From: Rhizobium leguminosarum
Lineage (GTDB): Bacteria; Pseudomonadota; Alphaproteobacteria; Rhizobiales; Rhizobiaceae
Assembly: GCF_004123835.1 (NCBI RefSeq)
Contig: NZ_MZMU01000009.1
Span: 62,001-126,000, forward strand
DNA length: 64,000 nucleotides
Reading direction: 5' to 3'
In this document: positions 28,061 through 36,169 of the stretch, piece after piece
How the letters are laid out: every line of letters starts with the position of its first letter
Numbering within the stretch: the stretch's first letter is position 1
Translations under genes and position numbers: made by a program
The notes under the pieces: generated by a model
What the model was told of the DNA's origin: nothing
What the model saw: only the letters and a program-made list of their open reading frames with translations
Databases searched by the model: none

Positions 28061-28465
28061 ATGCTCTCTTCGGTCCATTCGCTGCAGCCTCATCTGCTGA
28101 GCCTGTTGCGCATCGTCTCGTCACTCGTGCTTTTCAGCTACGGAACACAGAAAATCCTGCATTTTCCGGCTGCGGCAAGCGTGCCGCCCGCAGGCTCGCT
28201 CTCGTGGATTGCCGGGCTGCTCGAACTCACCTTCGGCTTCCTGGTGCTCGTCGGGTTCCAGACCCGCATCGCAGCCTTCGTGCTCTCGGGCCTGATGGCC
28301 TTCGCCTATTTCATCGGGCATGCATCGAAGGGCATCTATCCCGCCCAGAACGGCGGCGTCGCGGCGATCCTGTTCTGCTTCGTGTTTCTTTATCTGGTGG
28401 CAGCAGGTGCCGGACCGTTGAGCGTCGACAATCTGCTCAAGCGCGGGCGCACTGCTACTGCCTGA
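28061..28465 (+). CDS. DoxX-family membrane protein
   Basis: A 134-residue protein with four membrane helices; LLRIVSSLVLFSYGTQKILHF, GLLELTFGFLVLVGFQTRIAAFVLSGLMAFAYFI and GGVAAILFCFVFLYLVAAGAG are the DoxX/YphA pattern. Members are linked to oxidative stress or respiratory chain partners in various bacteria, but a general function is not established. Start 28061 follows AAGGAAT. A second, distinct DoxX gene lies at 57538. It is divergent from beta-glucosidase and ends in a strong terminator hairpin. Confidence 0.87.
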   Translation: MLSSVHSLQPHLLSLLRIVSSLVLFSYGTQKILHFPAAASVPPAGSLSWIAGLLELTFGFLVLVGFQTRIAAFVLSGLMAFAYFIGHASKGIYPAQNGGVAAILFCFVFLYLVAAGAGPLSVDNLLKRGRTATA

Positions 28466-28480
28466 CCAAATAAACAAAAT

Positions 28481-28507
28481 GCCGAGGCGGCTTGACCCCG
28501 CCTCGGC
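28481..28507. terminator. terminator hairpin between DoxX and Gfo/Idh genes
   Basis: A stem with arms GCCGAGGCGG and CCGCCTCGGC and a short loop stands between the two convergent stop codons. On the plus strand it is followed by GCTTTC, a poor T tract; on the minus strand by ATTTTGTTTATTTGG, which is T-rich. It can serve both convergent genes. Confidence 0.7.
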
Positions 28508-28536
28508 GCTTTCATGGCGCAATCCAGATCGGTAAT

Positions 28537-29724
28537 TCAGACCTTGACCCAGGCGCCGTTCTTCTTCGAAGACGCGACGCAGGCTTCGACGAAAGCCACA
28601 CCCTTCACGCCGTCATCGACGGTGGGGTAGACCACTGCCTTGTCCACGGCCTTGCCCTTCTTGCGGGCGTTGATCGCATGCGCGGCTTCCGTATAGATCG
28701 TCGCAAAGGCTTCGAGATAACCTTCCGGATGGCCTGATGGCACGCGCGTGACACGGCCGGCAGCCGCGCCTGAACCGGCGCCGCCCCGGGTAATCAGGCG
28801 CTTCGGCTCACCGAAAGGCGTGTACCACAAGTAGTTCGGGTCCTTCTGGGTCCATTCCAGCCCGCCCTTGGTGCCGTAGACGCGCACCATCAGGCCGTTT
28901 TCATGGCCGGGTGCCACCTGGCTGCACCAGAGCATGCCCTTGGCCGGCTTCTCCGAGCCCTTCGCCTTGAAGCGCAGCATGACATGCGCGTTATCGTCCA
29001 GCCGGCGGCCCGGAACGAAACTGTCGAGGTCGGCGGCGAGGCTGTCGAGCTCGAGACCGGTGATGAAGGCGGCGAGATTATAGGCATGCGTGCCGATATC
29101 GCCGGTCGAGCCGCCGACGCCGGACTGTGCCGGATCGGTGCGCCAGGCGGCCTGTTTCTGCCCGGTTTGTTCGACCGCTTCCGTCAGCCAGTCCTGCGGA
29201 TATTCGGCCTGGACGACGCGAATGTCGCCGAGTTCGCCGTTCGCGATCATCTCCCGTGCCTGGCGGACCATCGGATAGCCGGTGTAATTATGAGTCAGCA
29301 CGAACAGCGCGCCGCTCTCGTCGGCGATCTTCTTCAGCTTCTTCGCATCGGCAAGGTTTGACGTCAGCGGCTTGTCGCAGATGACATGGATACCGCGCCT
29401 CAGGAATTCCTTGGCCGCATCGTAATGCACATGGTTCGGCGTGACGATCGCCACCGCCTCGATGCCGTTCTTCAGCTTCGCCTCGCGGATCGCCATCTCG
29501 CGATAGCTGGAATAGGTCCTCGACGGATCGAGGCCGAGGTCGCGACCGGATGCGATCGCCTTTTCGGGCGAAGCCGACAGCGCGCCGGCGATGAGATCGT
29601 ACTGATCGTCGATGCGTGCCGCGATACGGTGCACCGCGCCGATAAACGCGCCCGCGCCGCCGCCCACCATGCCGAGCCGGATGCGCGGCTCGCGGGTCTG
29701 TTCGGATGATGCTTCAATTGCCAT
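28537..29724 (-). CDS. Gfo/Idh/MocA-family sugar or inositol oxidoreductase
   Basis: A 395-residue NAD(P)-dependent dehydrogenase. The Rossmann motif GMVGGGAGAFIGAVHRIAAR is near residue 20, the catalytic Lys in HVICDKPLTSNLADAKKL near residue 125, and the substrate-side motif GDIGTHAYNLAAF near residue 210. Family members oxidise sugars, inositols or their derivatives. It follows the isomerase/epimerase gene on the same strand, with a palindromic repeat between them; the pair resembles inositol or 3-keto-sugar catabolic modules. The substrate cannot be read from sequence. Confidence 0.92.
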   Translation of the reverse strand: MAIEASSEQTREPRIRLGMVGGGAGAFIGAVHRIAARIDDQYDLIAGALSASPEKAIASGRDLGLDPSRTYSSYREMAIREAKLKNGIEAVAIVTPNHVHYDAAKEFLRRGIHVICDKPLTSNLADAKKLKKIADESGALFVLTHNYTGYPMVRQAREMIANGELGDIRVVQAEYPQDWLTEAVEQTGQKQAAWRTDPAQSGVGGSTGDIGTHAYNLAAFITGLELDSLAADLDSFVPGRRLDDNAHVMLRFKAKGSEKPAKGMLWCSQVAPGHENGLMVRVYGTKGGLEWTQKDPNYLWYTPFGEPKRLITRGGAGSGAAAGRVTRVPSGHPEGYLEAFATIYTEAAHAINARKKGKAVDKAVVYPTVDDGVKGVAFVEACVASSKKNGAWVKV

Positions 29725-29743
29725 TGATTCCTCCTGGAATTTT

Positions 29744-29906
29744 CTTCCCTTCTCCCCTCAGGGAGAAGGTGGCCCGAAGGGTCGGATGAGGGGGCTAAGC
29801 GGCAGATATTGCCTTTCGCTTGTCGCTCAAGGCATTCGTCGCTATCGCTCCTCATCCCCCTCATCTGCCCTGACGGGCATCTTCTCCCCGCTGGGGAGAA
29901 GGGAAA
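29744..29906. repeat. rhizobial palindromic repeat, family D (copy 1), between isomerase and oxidoreductase genes
   Basis: Two hairpins, CTTCTCCC CTCA GGGAGAAG near 29749-29768 and CTTCTCCCC GCT GGGGAGAAG at 29881-29901, flank matching arms (GGATGAGGGGG and CCCCCTCATC), so the whole element is one long inverted repeat of about 160 bases. Related copies are at 37531-37650 and 61255-61289. It lies between two genes of one transcription unit and may affect mRNA stability or processing. Confidence 0.85.
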
Positions 29907-29913
29907 TGAAAGC

Positions 29914-30966
29914 CTAAAGCCCTAGCATCCGCCGGTTCGCCGCCTGGTCGGTGCCGCTGCCGGCGAAATCGTCGAAGGCCTTTTCCGTGACGCGGATGAT
30001 ATGGGCGGCAACGAATTCCGCGCCTTCGCGGGCGCCGTCTTCCGGATGCTTCAGCGCGCATTCCCATTCGACCACGGCCCAGCCGTCGAAATTATTCGCC
30101 GTCATCTTCGAGAACACCGCGCCGAAATCGACCTGGCCGTCGCCGAGCGAACGGAACCGGCCGGCGCGTTCGACCCAACCTTGATAGCCACCGTAGACGC
30201 CCTGGCGCCCGGTCGGATTGAACTCCGCATCCTTGACGTGGAACATCTTGATGCGGTCCTTGTAGATGTCGATGTTGTCGAGATAATCGAGGCACTGCAG
30301 GACGTAGTGCGAGGGATCGTAGAGCATGTTGGCGCGCGGATGGTTCTTCACCCGCTCCAGGAACATCTCGAAGGTGATGCCGTCATGCAGGTCCTCGCCC
30401 GGGTGGATCTCGTAGCAGACGTCGATACCGTTCTCGTCCGCATGGTTGAGGATCGGCGTCCAGCGACGGGCGAGTTCGTCGAAGGCAGTCTCGACCAGAC
30501 CGGCAGGACGCTGCGGCCAGGGATAGATGAAGGGCCAGGCAAGCGCGCCGGAGAAGGTCGCATGCGCCTTGAGCCCGAGGTTTTTGGATGCCGTCAGCGC
30601 CATCTTGACCTGCTCGACCGCCCATTCCTGACGCGCCTTCGGATTGCCGCGCACCTCCGGTGCCGCGAACCCGTCGAAGGCTTCGTCATAGGCCGGATGA
30701 ACGGCGACGAGCTGGCCTTGCAGATGGGTGGAGAGTTCAGTGATCTCTATGCCGTTTTCGCGGGCCTTGCCGGCGAACTCGTCGCAATAATCCTTGGACG
30801 TGGCAGCCTTCTTCAGATCGATCAGCTGGCTGGCCCAGGTCGGCACCTGGACGCCCTTGTAACCGATGTCGGCCGCCCATTTGGTGATCGCGTCCCACGA
30901 GTTGAAAGGAGCAGTATCGCCCGCGAACTGGCCAAGGAAAAGGCCGGGGCCTTTGATCGTCTTCAT
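29914..30966 (-). CDS. sugar phosphate isomerase/epimerase (xylose-isomerase-like TIM barrel)
   Basis: A 350-residue TIM-barrel protein of the AP-endonuclease-2/xylose isomerase-like fold. Metal ligands are suggested by CYEIHPGEDLHDG (Glu, His) near residue 190, YDPSHYVLQ (Asp, His) near residue 222, MFHVKDAEF and the late VVEWECALKHPEDG. Members isomerise or epimerise sugars, 2-keto-inositols or related compounds. It is the first gene of a two-gene unit with the Gfo/Idh oxidoreductase and has a LacI-like operator just upstream. The enzymes probably act on the sugar carried by the ABC importer next door. Confidence 0.88.
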   Translation of the reverse strand: MKTIKGPGLFLGQFAGDTAPFNSWDAITKWAADIGYKGVQVPTWASQLIDLKKAATSKDYCDEFAGKARENGIEITELSTHLQGQLVAVHPAYDEAFDGFAAPEVRGNPKARQEWAVEQVKMALTASKNLGLKAHATFSGALAWPFIYPWPQRPAGLVETAFDELARRWTPILNHADENGIDVCYEIHPGEDLHDGITFEMFLERVKNHPRANMLYDPSHYVLQCLDYLDNIDIYKDRIKMFHVKDAEFNPTGRQGVYGGYQGWVERAGRFRSLGDGQVDFGAVFSKMTANNFDGWAVVEWECALKHPEDGAREGAEFVAAHIIRVTEKAFDDFAGSGTDQAANRRMLGL

Positions 30967-30992
30967 GTCAGATTCCTCCCTGAATATCGACC

Positions 30993-31006
30993 GTAAACGT
31001 TTCTGA
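30993..31006. promoter_or_regulatory. candidate LacI-type operator before the isomerase gene
   Basis: GTAAACGTTTCTG contains the palindrome AAACGTTT with central CG and the half-site GTAAAC, which is also the half-site of the two operators at 34932-34966. It lies about 30 bases upstream of the isomerase start, consistent with a repressor site over the promoter. The same regulator (35059-36090) may therefore control both units. Confidence 0.45.
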
Positions 31007-31172
31007 GATGTTGTAACACGCTATTTGGCGGGAGCAAGGTGCCTCCTCGCCCTTGGCTCGTGATTTGGCGCGAGGCCAAATGCGATATGGCTGCGAGCTA
31101 ATCATGATGGGCTTTGACGGGCAAGAGGTACGTGCAGCATTTTCGGCCAGCCACTGTATGGAAGCATAAAAA

Positions 31173-31200
31173 ATGCGCCCATCCTTTCGAATGGGCGCAT
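31173..31200 (-). terminator. rho-independent terminator of the sugar ABC operon
   Basis: ATGCGCCCAT and ATGGGCGCAT form a perfect 10-base stem with an 8-base loop. Read on the minus strand, it lies 17 bases after the stop codon of the binding-protein gene and is followed by TTTTTT. This separates the ABC operon from the isomerase/oxidoreductase unit. Confidence 0.88.
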
Positions 31201-31216
31201 GTCTCAAGTCGATGGA

Positions 31217-32164
31217 TCAGAACGGCGAATCCGGGAAATAGAAGTCCTTGGCATTCTCCTTGGTGATGAGCGTCGCATCGAGAATGTAGCTGCCATGAAC
31301 CGGGACCTGATCGTAAAGTGCCGCCGCCGTCAGCTCCATCGCCGTGCCGACCATTGCCGGCGGATAGAGAACGTCGACCGGGATCAGCTTATCGCCGTCC
31401 ATGACCTTCTTGACCATGTCCTTGGAGCCAGCACCGGCGACGACATACTTGATGTCGGTGCGCTTGGCCTGCTCGATCGCCTGCAGAACGCCGACAGCCA
31501 TGTCATCATCCTGGCACCATACGACGTCGAACTTCTGGTACTTGGTCAGGTAATCCTGCATGACCTTGAAGGCATCGTCGCGGTTCCAGTTGCCGTACTG
31601 GCGGTCCAGAACCTTGACGTTCGAGCCGGCAATGCCCTTGTCGAAGCCGTCCTGGCGCTGCTGGTCGATCGGGATCGGCAGACCGCGGATGATGACCACT
31701 TCAGCGTCCGGCGTCGTGTCCTTGATGTACTTGCCGGCGACTTCGCCGAGAGCCGGGTTGTTGCCGGCGACATAGAGGTCGCGCACGGAATTGTCGTTGT
31801 TGCTCGGTGCGCGGTCGACGAGGGCGACGAACTTGCCCTTGCCCTTGACTTCCTTGATGGCGTTGACGAGCGGATCCGGATCCGACGGCAGGATGACGAG
31901 AGCGTCGATGCCCTGCGTATCGAGATCCTGTACGGCGTTGGCCTGGCTGGCGGCGTCCGGCGAGGTCTTGACGATGACATTGAGACCGGGATGTTCGGCC
32001 ATCAGCAGCTTGGCGACACGTTCGGCATGGAACACCACGCCCGACGTCCAACCGTGGTCGGCGGCCGGAATGGATACGCCGATCGTGAATTTCTTATCCT
32101 GGGCGTGAGCGGCACCGGCGAACGTCACCGCCGCAACCGCCAGGCCCAACATCAATTTACGCAT
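31217..32164 (-). CDS. sugar ABC transporter periplasmic binding protein (ribose/LacI-like type)
   Basis: A 315-residue exported protein. The signal peptide is MRKLMLGLAVAAVTFAGAAHAQ, and the start at 32164 follows GGGAGGAAATAGA. The mature part is a type I periplasmic binding protein (Peripla_BP_4): FTIGVSIPAADHGWTSGVVFHAERVA, then GIDALVILPSDPDPLV and DVVWCQDDDMAVGVLQAIEQA. It captures a sugar or polyol and passes it to the permease encoded upstream. Gene order ATPase, permease, binding protein fits the operon read on the minus strand. Ligand unknown; the linked enzymes suggest a pentose, inositol or similar. Confidence 0.92.
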   Translation of the reverse strand: MRKLMLGLAVAAVTFAGAAHAQDKKFTIGVSIPAADHGWTSGVVFHAERVAKLLMAEHPGLNVIVKTSPDAASQANAVQDLDTQGIDALVILPSDPDPLVNAIKEVKGKGKFVALVDRAPSNNDNSVRDLYVAGNNPALGEVAGKYIKDTTPDAEVVIIRGLPIPIDQQRQDGFDKGIAGSNVKVLDRQYGNWNRDDAFKVMQDYLTKYQKFDVVWCQDDDMAVGVLQAIEQAKRTDIKYVVAGAGSKDMVKKVMDGDKLIPVDVLYPPAMVGTAMELTAAALYDQVPVHGSYILDATLITKENAKDFYFPDSPF

Positions 32165-32279
32165 TCTATTTCCTCCCAATAACTTCAGGGACTTTTCCAT
32201 ACGGGACCGGACGCCCTGTAAGCCCGATCAATTGTAACCCCGGCCAATTGCAAGCCCGGTCAACTCATAATTTGCCAAT

Positions 32280-33284
32280 TCATGATTTGCGCACCAGCGA
32301 GCGCTGGACGAACATCGCGATGATGATGATCGCACCCTGGATAGCGCCGATCAGATATTCGCTGATGAAATTCGAAAGCAGCATGATGTTGCCGACCAGT
32401 TCGAGGATGAAGGCGCCGCAGATCGTGCCCCAGACCCTGCCCGCGCCGCCCTTGAGCGCCGTGCCGCCGACGACGACGGCCGTGATCGCCTGCAACTCCC
32501 ACAGGATACCCGTCGTCGCAGACGTCGAGCCGAGACGGGGAACATAGAGCAGCACGGCAATGGCGACGCACAGCCCCTGGATGACGAAGGCGATCGTCCT
32601 GACGCGATTGACCGCGATACCTGAATAGCGGGCGACATCGCTGTTTGATCCCACAGCGACGACGTGGCGCCCGTAGCGGGTGCGGTAGAGGATGAATGCC
32701 GCAACCGCCGTCACTGCCAGGATCACCACGATCGGCACCGGTATGCCGGCGACATTGCCGAAATAAGCAGGGCGATAGAGCGTCTGGATATCGGCGGAGC
32801 GAAGCGTGATCGCGCCGCCCTGCGACAGCCATGTCGTCAGGCCGCGATAGATGCCCATCGTGCCGAGCGTCGCGATGAATGGCTCGATCCTGCCGACGGT
32901 CGTGATCAGGCCGTTTGCCAGACCGCAAAGCGCGCCGGCGACGATCGTGAAGACGGCCGCGACCACGAGCATCAAGGCCGGGTTTTCGATTGCGCCAGAA
33001 TTCATCAGCAGGATCATCAGGCTGGCGACGAAGGCCACCATCGAGCCCACCGACAGGTCGAGATCGCCGGCAGAAATCACGAAGGTCGCACCGACCGCGA
33101 TGATAGCGATGAAGGCGCTGCGTGTCGCGACATTGGCAAGGTTGGTGATGCCGATGAAATTAGGATTGACCAGGGCTCCGACGATCAGGAGCAGTGCCAG
33201 GGCGACAAAAGGCGCGACCGCACGCAGGTCGACATCCCGCCAGGATCGGCGCCGGATTTCCCTGGTCTCCTCGTTGACACTCAT
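32280..33284 (-). CDS. sugar ABC transporter permease (RbsC family)
   Basis: A 334-residue inner-membrane protein with about ten helices. ISAGDLDLSVGSMVAFVASLM and GLANGLITTVGRIEPFIATLGTMGIYRGL are signatures of the RbsC/AraH/XylH family (BPD_transp_2), and AVVVGGTALKGGAGRVWGTICGAFIL is the loop that contacts the ATPase. The start at ATG 33284 was chosen over a TTG at 33296. It is the middle gene of the importer operon. Some 115 bases with no gene separate it from the binding protein. Confidence 0.92.
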   Translation of the reverse strand: MSVNEETREIRRRSWRDVDLRAVAPFVALALLLIVGALVNPNFIGITNLANVATRSAFIAIIAVGATFVISAGDLDLSVGSMVAFVASLMILLMNSGAIENPALMLVVAAVFTIVAGALCGLANGLITTVGRIEPFIATLGTMGIYRGLTTWLSQGGAITLRSADIQTLYRPAYFGNVAGIPVPIVVILAVTAVAAFILYRTRYGRHVVAVGSNSDVARYSGIAVNRVRTIAFVIQGLCVAIAVLLYVPRLGSTSATTGILWELQAITAVVVGGTALKGGAGRVWGTICGAFILELVGNIMLLSNFISEYLIGAIQGAIIIIAMFVQRSLVRKS

Positions 33285-33361
33285 TTCCAAAACCAACCTC
33301 CCGCCCCATATTTTCTGGGCATCTTATCTGTCGTCCTGATCGGCGAAGCCTGCTTCAGCCC

Positions 33362-34888
33362 TCAGGCGGCCGCCTTCTTCTTGAGCCCGGCGGCGTAACG
33401 CATGATCTCCTGCTCGGAAATCTCGTCACCCTCGAGCACGCCGACGATACGCCCTTCGCGCATCACCGCCACTCTGGTGCAGAGGCCGATGACCTCCGGC
33501 ATCTCCGACGACACGACGATGATCGACCGGCCGTCCCGGGCGAGTGCCGAGATGAAATGATAGATCTGCTGCTTGGTGCCGACATCGATGCCGCGCGTCG
33601 GCTCGTCGATGATGATGATCTGTGGCTCGGTCTCCATGACCTTGGCGAGCAGCAGCTTCTGCTGGTTCCCGCCCGACATGCGGCCGGCGACGATATTGCC
33701 GTCGCGAACCCTGATATCGAAACGGCGCTTGGCCTTTGCCATCGCGGCCGCCTCGCTGCCCGGGCTGAGATAGCCGTGACGAGCATGCCTTCCGAGCGAT
33801 TGCAGTGTCAGATTGGTCACCATGCCGGAGCGCAGCAGCAGGCCTTTCGACTTGCGGTCCTTGGTCATATAGGCGAGCCCGCAGCGATTGGCGGCATGCA
33901 CGTCGCCGGAGGGAACCGTTTCCCCCTTGATGACCACCTCGCCCTCGAGACGGGTCCGCAACCCGGCGATCGCTTCCATCAGCTCGGTGCGACCAGAGCC
34001 GATCATGCCTGAAAAACCGATGATCTCGCCCTTGCGCACCTCGAAGCTCGCATCCTTCACATAGCCCGTCGACACCGAGGCGACGCTGAGGACGATTTCC
34101 TCGTCGACATCAGGCTCGACCTTGGCGGGATAGAGGCTGGAAAGTTCGCGACCGACCATCAACTGTGCGATCGATTCCCCGTCCAGAATGGACGTCGGCG
34201 ATGTCTTGATCCACTGGCCATCACGCAGCACGGTGACGCGGTCGGTCAACTCCATCACCTCGTCGAGCTTGTGGGACACGAAGACGAAGCTCGTACCCTG
34301 GTCGCGCAGCTTGCGAACCTGCTTGAACAGCATACTGGTCTCTTCCCGCGACAGCACCGCGGTCGGCTCGTCCATGAACACGACCCGCGCGTCGCGGCTG
34401 ATTGCCTTGGCGATTTCGACCATCTGCTTGTCGGCGATGGAAAGCGTGCTGATCAGCGCATTCTCATCGACATGCGAACCGAGCACGTCGAGAACCTTGC
34501 GGGTCTCCGACCGCATATATTTGCGGTCAAGCACGCCGAAGCGCGTGACTTCGCGCCCGAGAAAAAGGCTCTCTGTCACGGTCAGATGTTCGGCGAGGTT
34601 GAATTCCTGGTGAATGATGACGATGCCGAGTGCCTCGGCGGCGCCGTTGGGCGGCAGGACGACGGGCTTGCCGTCGAGCAGGATTTCGCCGGAGCTGGGC
34701 TGCTCGAAACCGGACAAAACCTTGACAAGCGTGGACTTGCCGGCGCCATTTTCACCCATGAGTGCATGGATTTCGCCGGCGCGGAGATCGAAGTTCACAC
34801 TGAAGAGGACCTGCACTCCACTGAAGGATTTGCATATGCGCCTGGCGGACAGCACCACGGGTGCGGTGTCGGCGGTCTCCACGGTCAT
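33362..34888 (-). CDS. sugar ABC transporter ATP-binding protein with two nucleotide-binding domains (RbsA family)
   Basis: A 508-residue ATPase with two ABC domains. The first has Walker A GENGAGKST near residue 45, the signature LSIADKQMVEIAKAIS and Walker B VVFMDEPTAVL; the second has a degenerate Walker A (GMIGSGRTELM), the signature MSGGNQQKLLLAKVM and IIIIDEPTRGID. This asymmetry is normal in the RbsA/XylG family. The start at 34888 follows GGGGAGGGCCAG; the longer upstream frame runs through the operators and is rejected. It is the first gene of the importer operon, behind twin LacI operators. Confidence 0.94.
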   Translation of the reverse strand: MTVETADTAPVVLSARRICKSFSGVQVLFSVNFDLRAGEIHALMGENGAGKSTLVKVLSGFEQPSSGEILLDGKPVVLPPNGAAEALGIVIIHQEFNLAEHLTVTESLFLGREVTRFGVLDRKYMRSETRKVLDVLGSHVDENALISTLSIADKQMVEIAKAISRDARVVFMDEPTAVLSREETSMLFKQVRKLRDQGTSFVFVSHKLDEVMELTDRVTVLRDGQWIKTSPTSILDGESIAQLMVGRELSSLYPAKVEPDVDEEIVLSVASVSTGYVKDASFEVRKGEIIGFSGMIGSGRTELMEAIAGLRTRLEGEVVIKGETVPSGDVHAANRCGLAYMTKDRKSKGLLLRSGMVTNLTLQSLGRHARHGYLSPGSEAAAMAKAKRRFDIRVRDGNIVAGRMSGGNQQKLLLAKVMETEPQIIIIDEPTRGIDVGTKQQIYHFISALARDGRSIIVVSSEMPEVIGLCTRVAVMREGRIVGVLEGDEISEQEIMRYAAGLKKKAAA

Positions 34889-34931
34889 CTGGCCCTCCCC
34901 AAAGCGGCTCCCCGTCCGCTCTGACGCCTTA

Positions 34932-34966
34932 TGTAAACCTTTACATACATCGTGTAAAGGTTTACA
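34932..34966. promoter_or_regulatory. twin mirror-image LacI operators of the sugar ABC operon
   Basis: TGTAAACCTTTACA (34932-34945) and TGTAAAGGTTTACA (34953-34966) are exact reverse complements of each other and each is itself a dyad with arms TGTAAA and TTTACA. Their centres are 21 bases apart, two turns of the helix, so two repressor dimers can sit on the same face. They lie between the ATPase gene (start 34888) and the divergent LacI gene (start 35059). Confidence 0.8.
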
Positions 34967-35058
34967 TCGTTGATTTACACAGATCAGTTGAAGCCCGCCT
35001 TTGACCTCTCGACAAGTCTGTGTAGTGTCGCGGCGAAGACAGCCCAAGGCAGAGCTCA

Positions 35059-36090
35059 GTGTCGAATTCCACGCCCGCAACCATCGAAGACGTCGCCCGG
35101 ATCGCCGAGGTCTCCATCGCGACGGTTTCCCGGGCAATCCACATGCCGGAGAAGGTCGCCAACTCCACGCGCCTCAAGGTCAACCAGGCGATCGCCATCA
35201 CCGGCTATACGACCAATGCCATGGCGCGCAGCCTGAGGCTCGGCCGCTCCAACATGATCCTTGTCGTGGCGCCCGATATCGGCGATCCCAATTTCTCCAA
35301 CATTCTCGTCGGGCTGGAGAACGAAGCGCGCGCGCACGGCTACGGCATCCTGATCGGCCACACGCAGAACGACGCCCAGCGCGGCCTCGAATATCTGAAA
35401 TTCTTAAATTCCAACCAGGCTGCCGGGCTGATCCTCTTCACCGGCATCCTGCCCTTCGGGCATCAGACGATGACCGCGCGGCTGCCGCCGAGCGTCGGCG
35501 TTTTCGAGCCCGTGTTCAACGGCGGCATTCCCTATGTCGGCGTCGACGATACCGAAGGCGCGCGAAAGGCGGTGGATCTGCTGCTGGCCGAAGGGCATCG
35601 CAAGATCGCCTTCATCGGCGATTCGCGCACCCGGCTTGCCTATACCAGGCGCCGTATGGGTTACGATGCCGGTCTCGATGCCGCCGGCATCCCGCCCGAC
35701 ACCAGGATCGTGCTCGAAGGTGACGGCACGATCGAAAGCGGGCGGCATGCGGTCGAACAGCTTTTCATGCGCGACACGCTTCCAACCGCCTTCATGTGCG
35801 TCAACGACCAGACGGCGATCGGCGTCATGGTCGGCCTCGGCGCGCGAGGCTACGACATCCCGCGGGATTTCTCGGTGACCGGTTTCGACGACGTGCCGCA
35901 GGCCGTCTTCATATCCCCACCGTTGACCACGATCCGCCAGCCGAGAACGGCGATCGGCAAGCAGGCGATGGCGCTGCTGCTGGAACTCCTGTCCGATGGA
36001 CGACCGACCGAAACGGAAATCCTGCTGCGGCCGGATCTGGTGGTTCGAAACTCCGTCTCAGCGCCGTCGCGCAACTGGTCGAAACGCTGA
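35059..36090 (+). CDS. LacI-family transcriptional regulator of the sugar ABC operon
   Basis: A 343-residue repressor with an N-terminal helix-turn-helix and hinge (IEDVARIAEVSIATVSRAIHMPEKVANSTRLKVNQAI, about residues 9-45) and an effector-binding domain (MILVVAPDIGDPNFSNILVGLENEA to GFDDVPQAVFISPPLTTIRQP). The start is GTG. It is divergent from the importer operon with twin operators in between, so it should repress that operon and probably itself. It may also act at the site before the isomerase gene. Effector unknown. Confidence 0.92.
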   Translation: MSNSTPATIEDVARIAEVSIATVSRAIHMPEKVANSTRLKVNQAIAITGYTTNAMARSLRLGRSNMILVVAPDIGDPNFSNILVGLENEARAHGYGILIGHTQNDAQRGLEYLKFLNSNQAAGLILFTGILPFGHQTMTARLPPSVGVFEPVFNGGIPYVGVDDTEGARKAVDLLLAEGHRKIAFIGDSRTRLAYTRRRMGYDAGLDAAGIPPDTRIVLEGDGTIESGRHAVEQLFMRDTLPTAFMCVNDQTAIGVMVGLGARGYDIPRDFSVTGFDDVPQAVFISPPLTTIRQPRTAIGKQAMALLLELLSDGRPTETEILLRPDLVVRNSVSAPSRNWSKR

Positions 36091-36136
36091 GCCAACACAG
36101 GCTGAGGACTTCCCGCCGGTGCCCGTCAGAAGAGTT

Positions 36137-36163
36137 ACGCCGGCGGCCGATGACCGCCGGCGT
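36137..36163. terminator. bidirectional terminator between LacI and xylA genes
   Basis: A perfect 10-base stem, ACGCCGGCGG and CCGCCGGCGT, with a 7-base loop, lies in the 79-base gap between the convergent lacI-type gene and xylA. It is followed by GCTTTAT on the plus strand and by AACTCTTCT on the minus strand, so it may serve both. Confidence 0.7.
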
Positions 36164-36169
36164 GCTTTA

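Noticed and set aside
29744..29906. CRISPR array or insertion sequence
   Set aside because: The repeats are palindromic, few and not evenly spaced, with no cas gene, transposase or target duplication; they fit rhizobial intergenic repeats.
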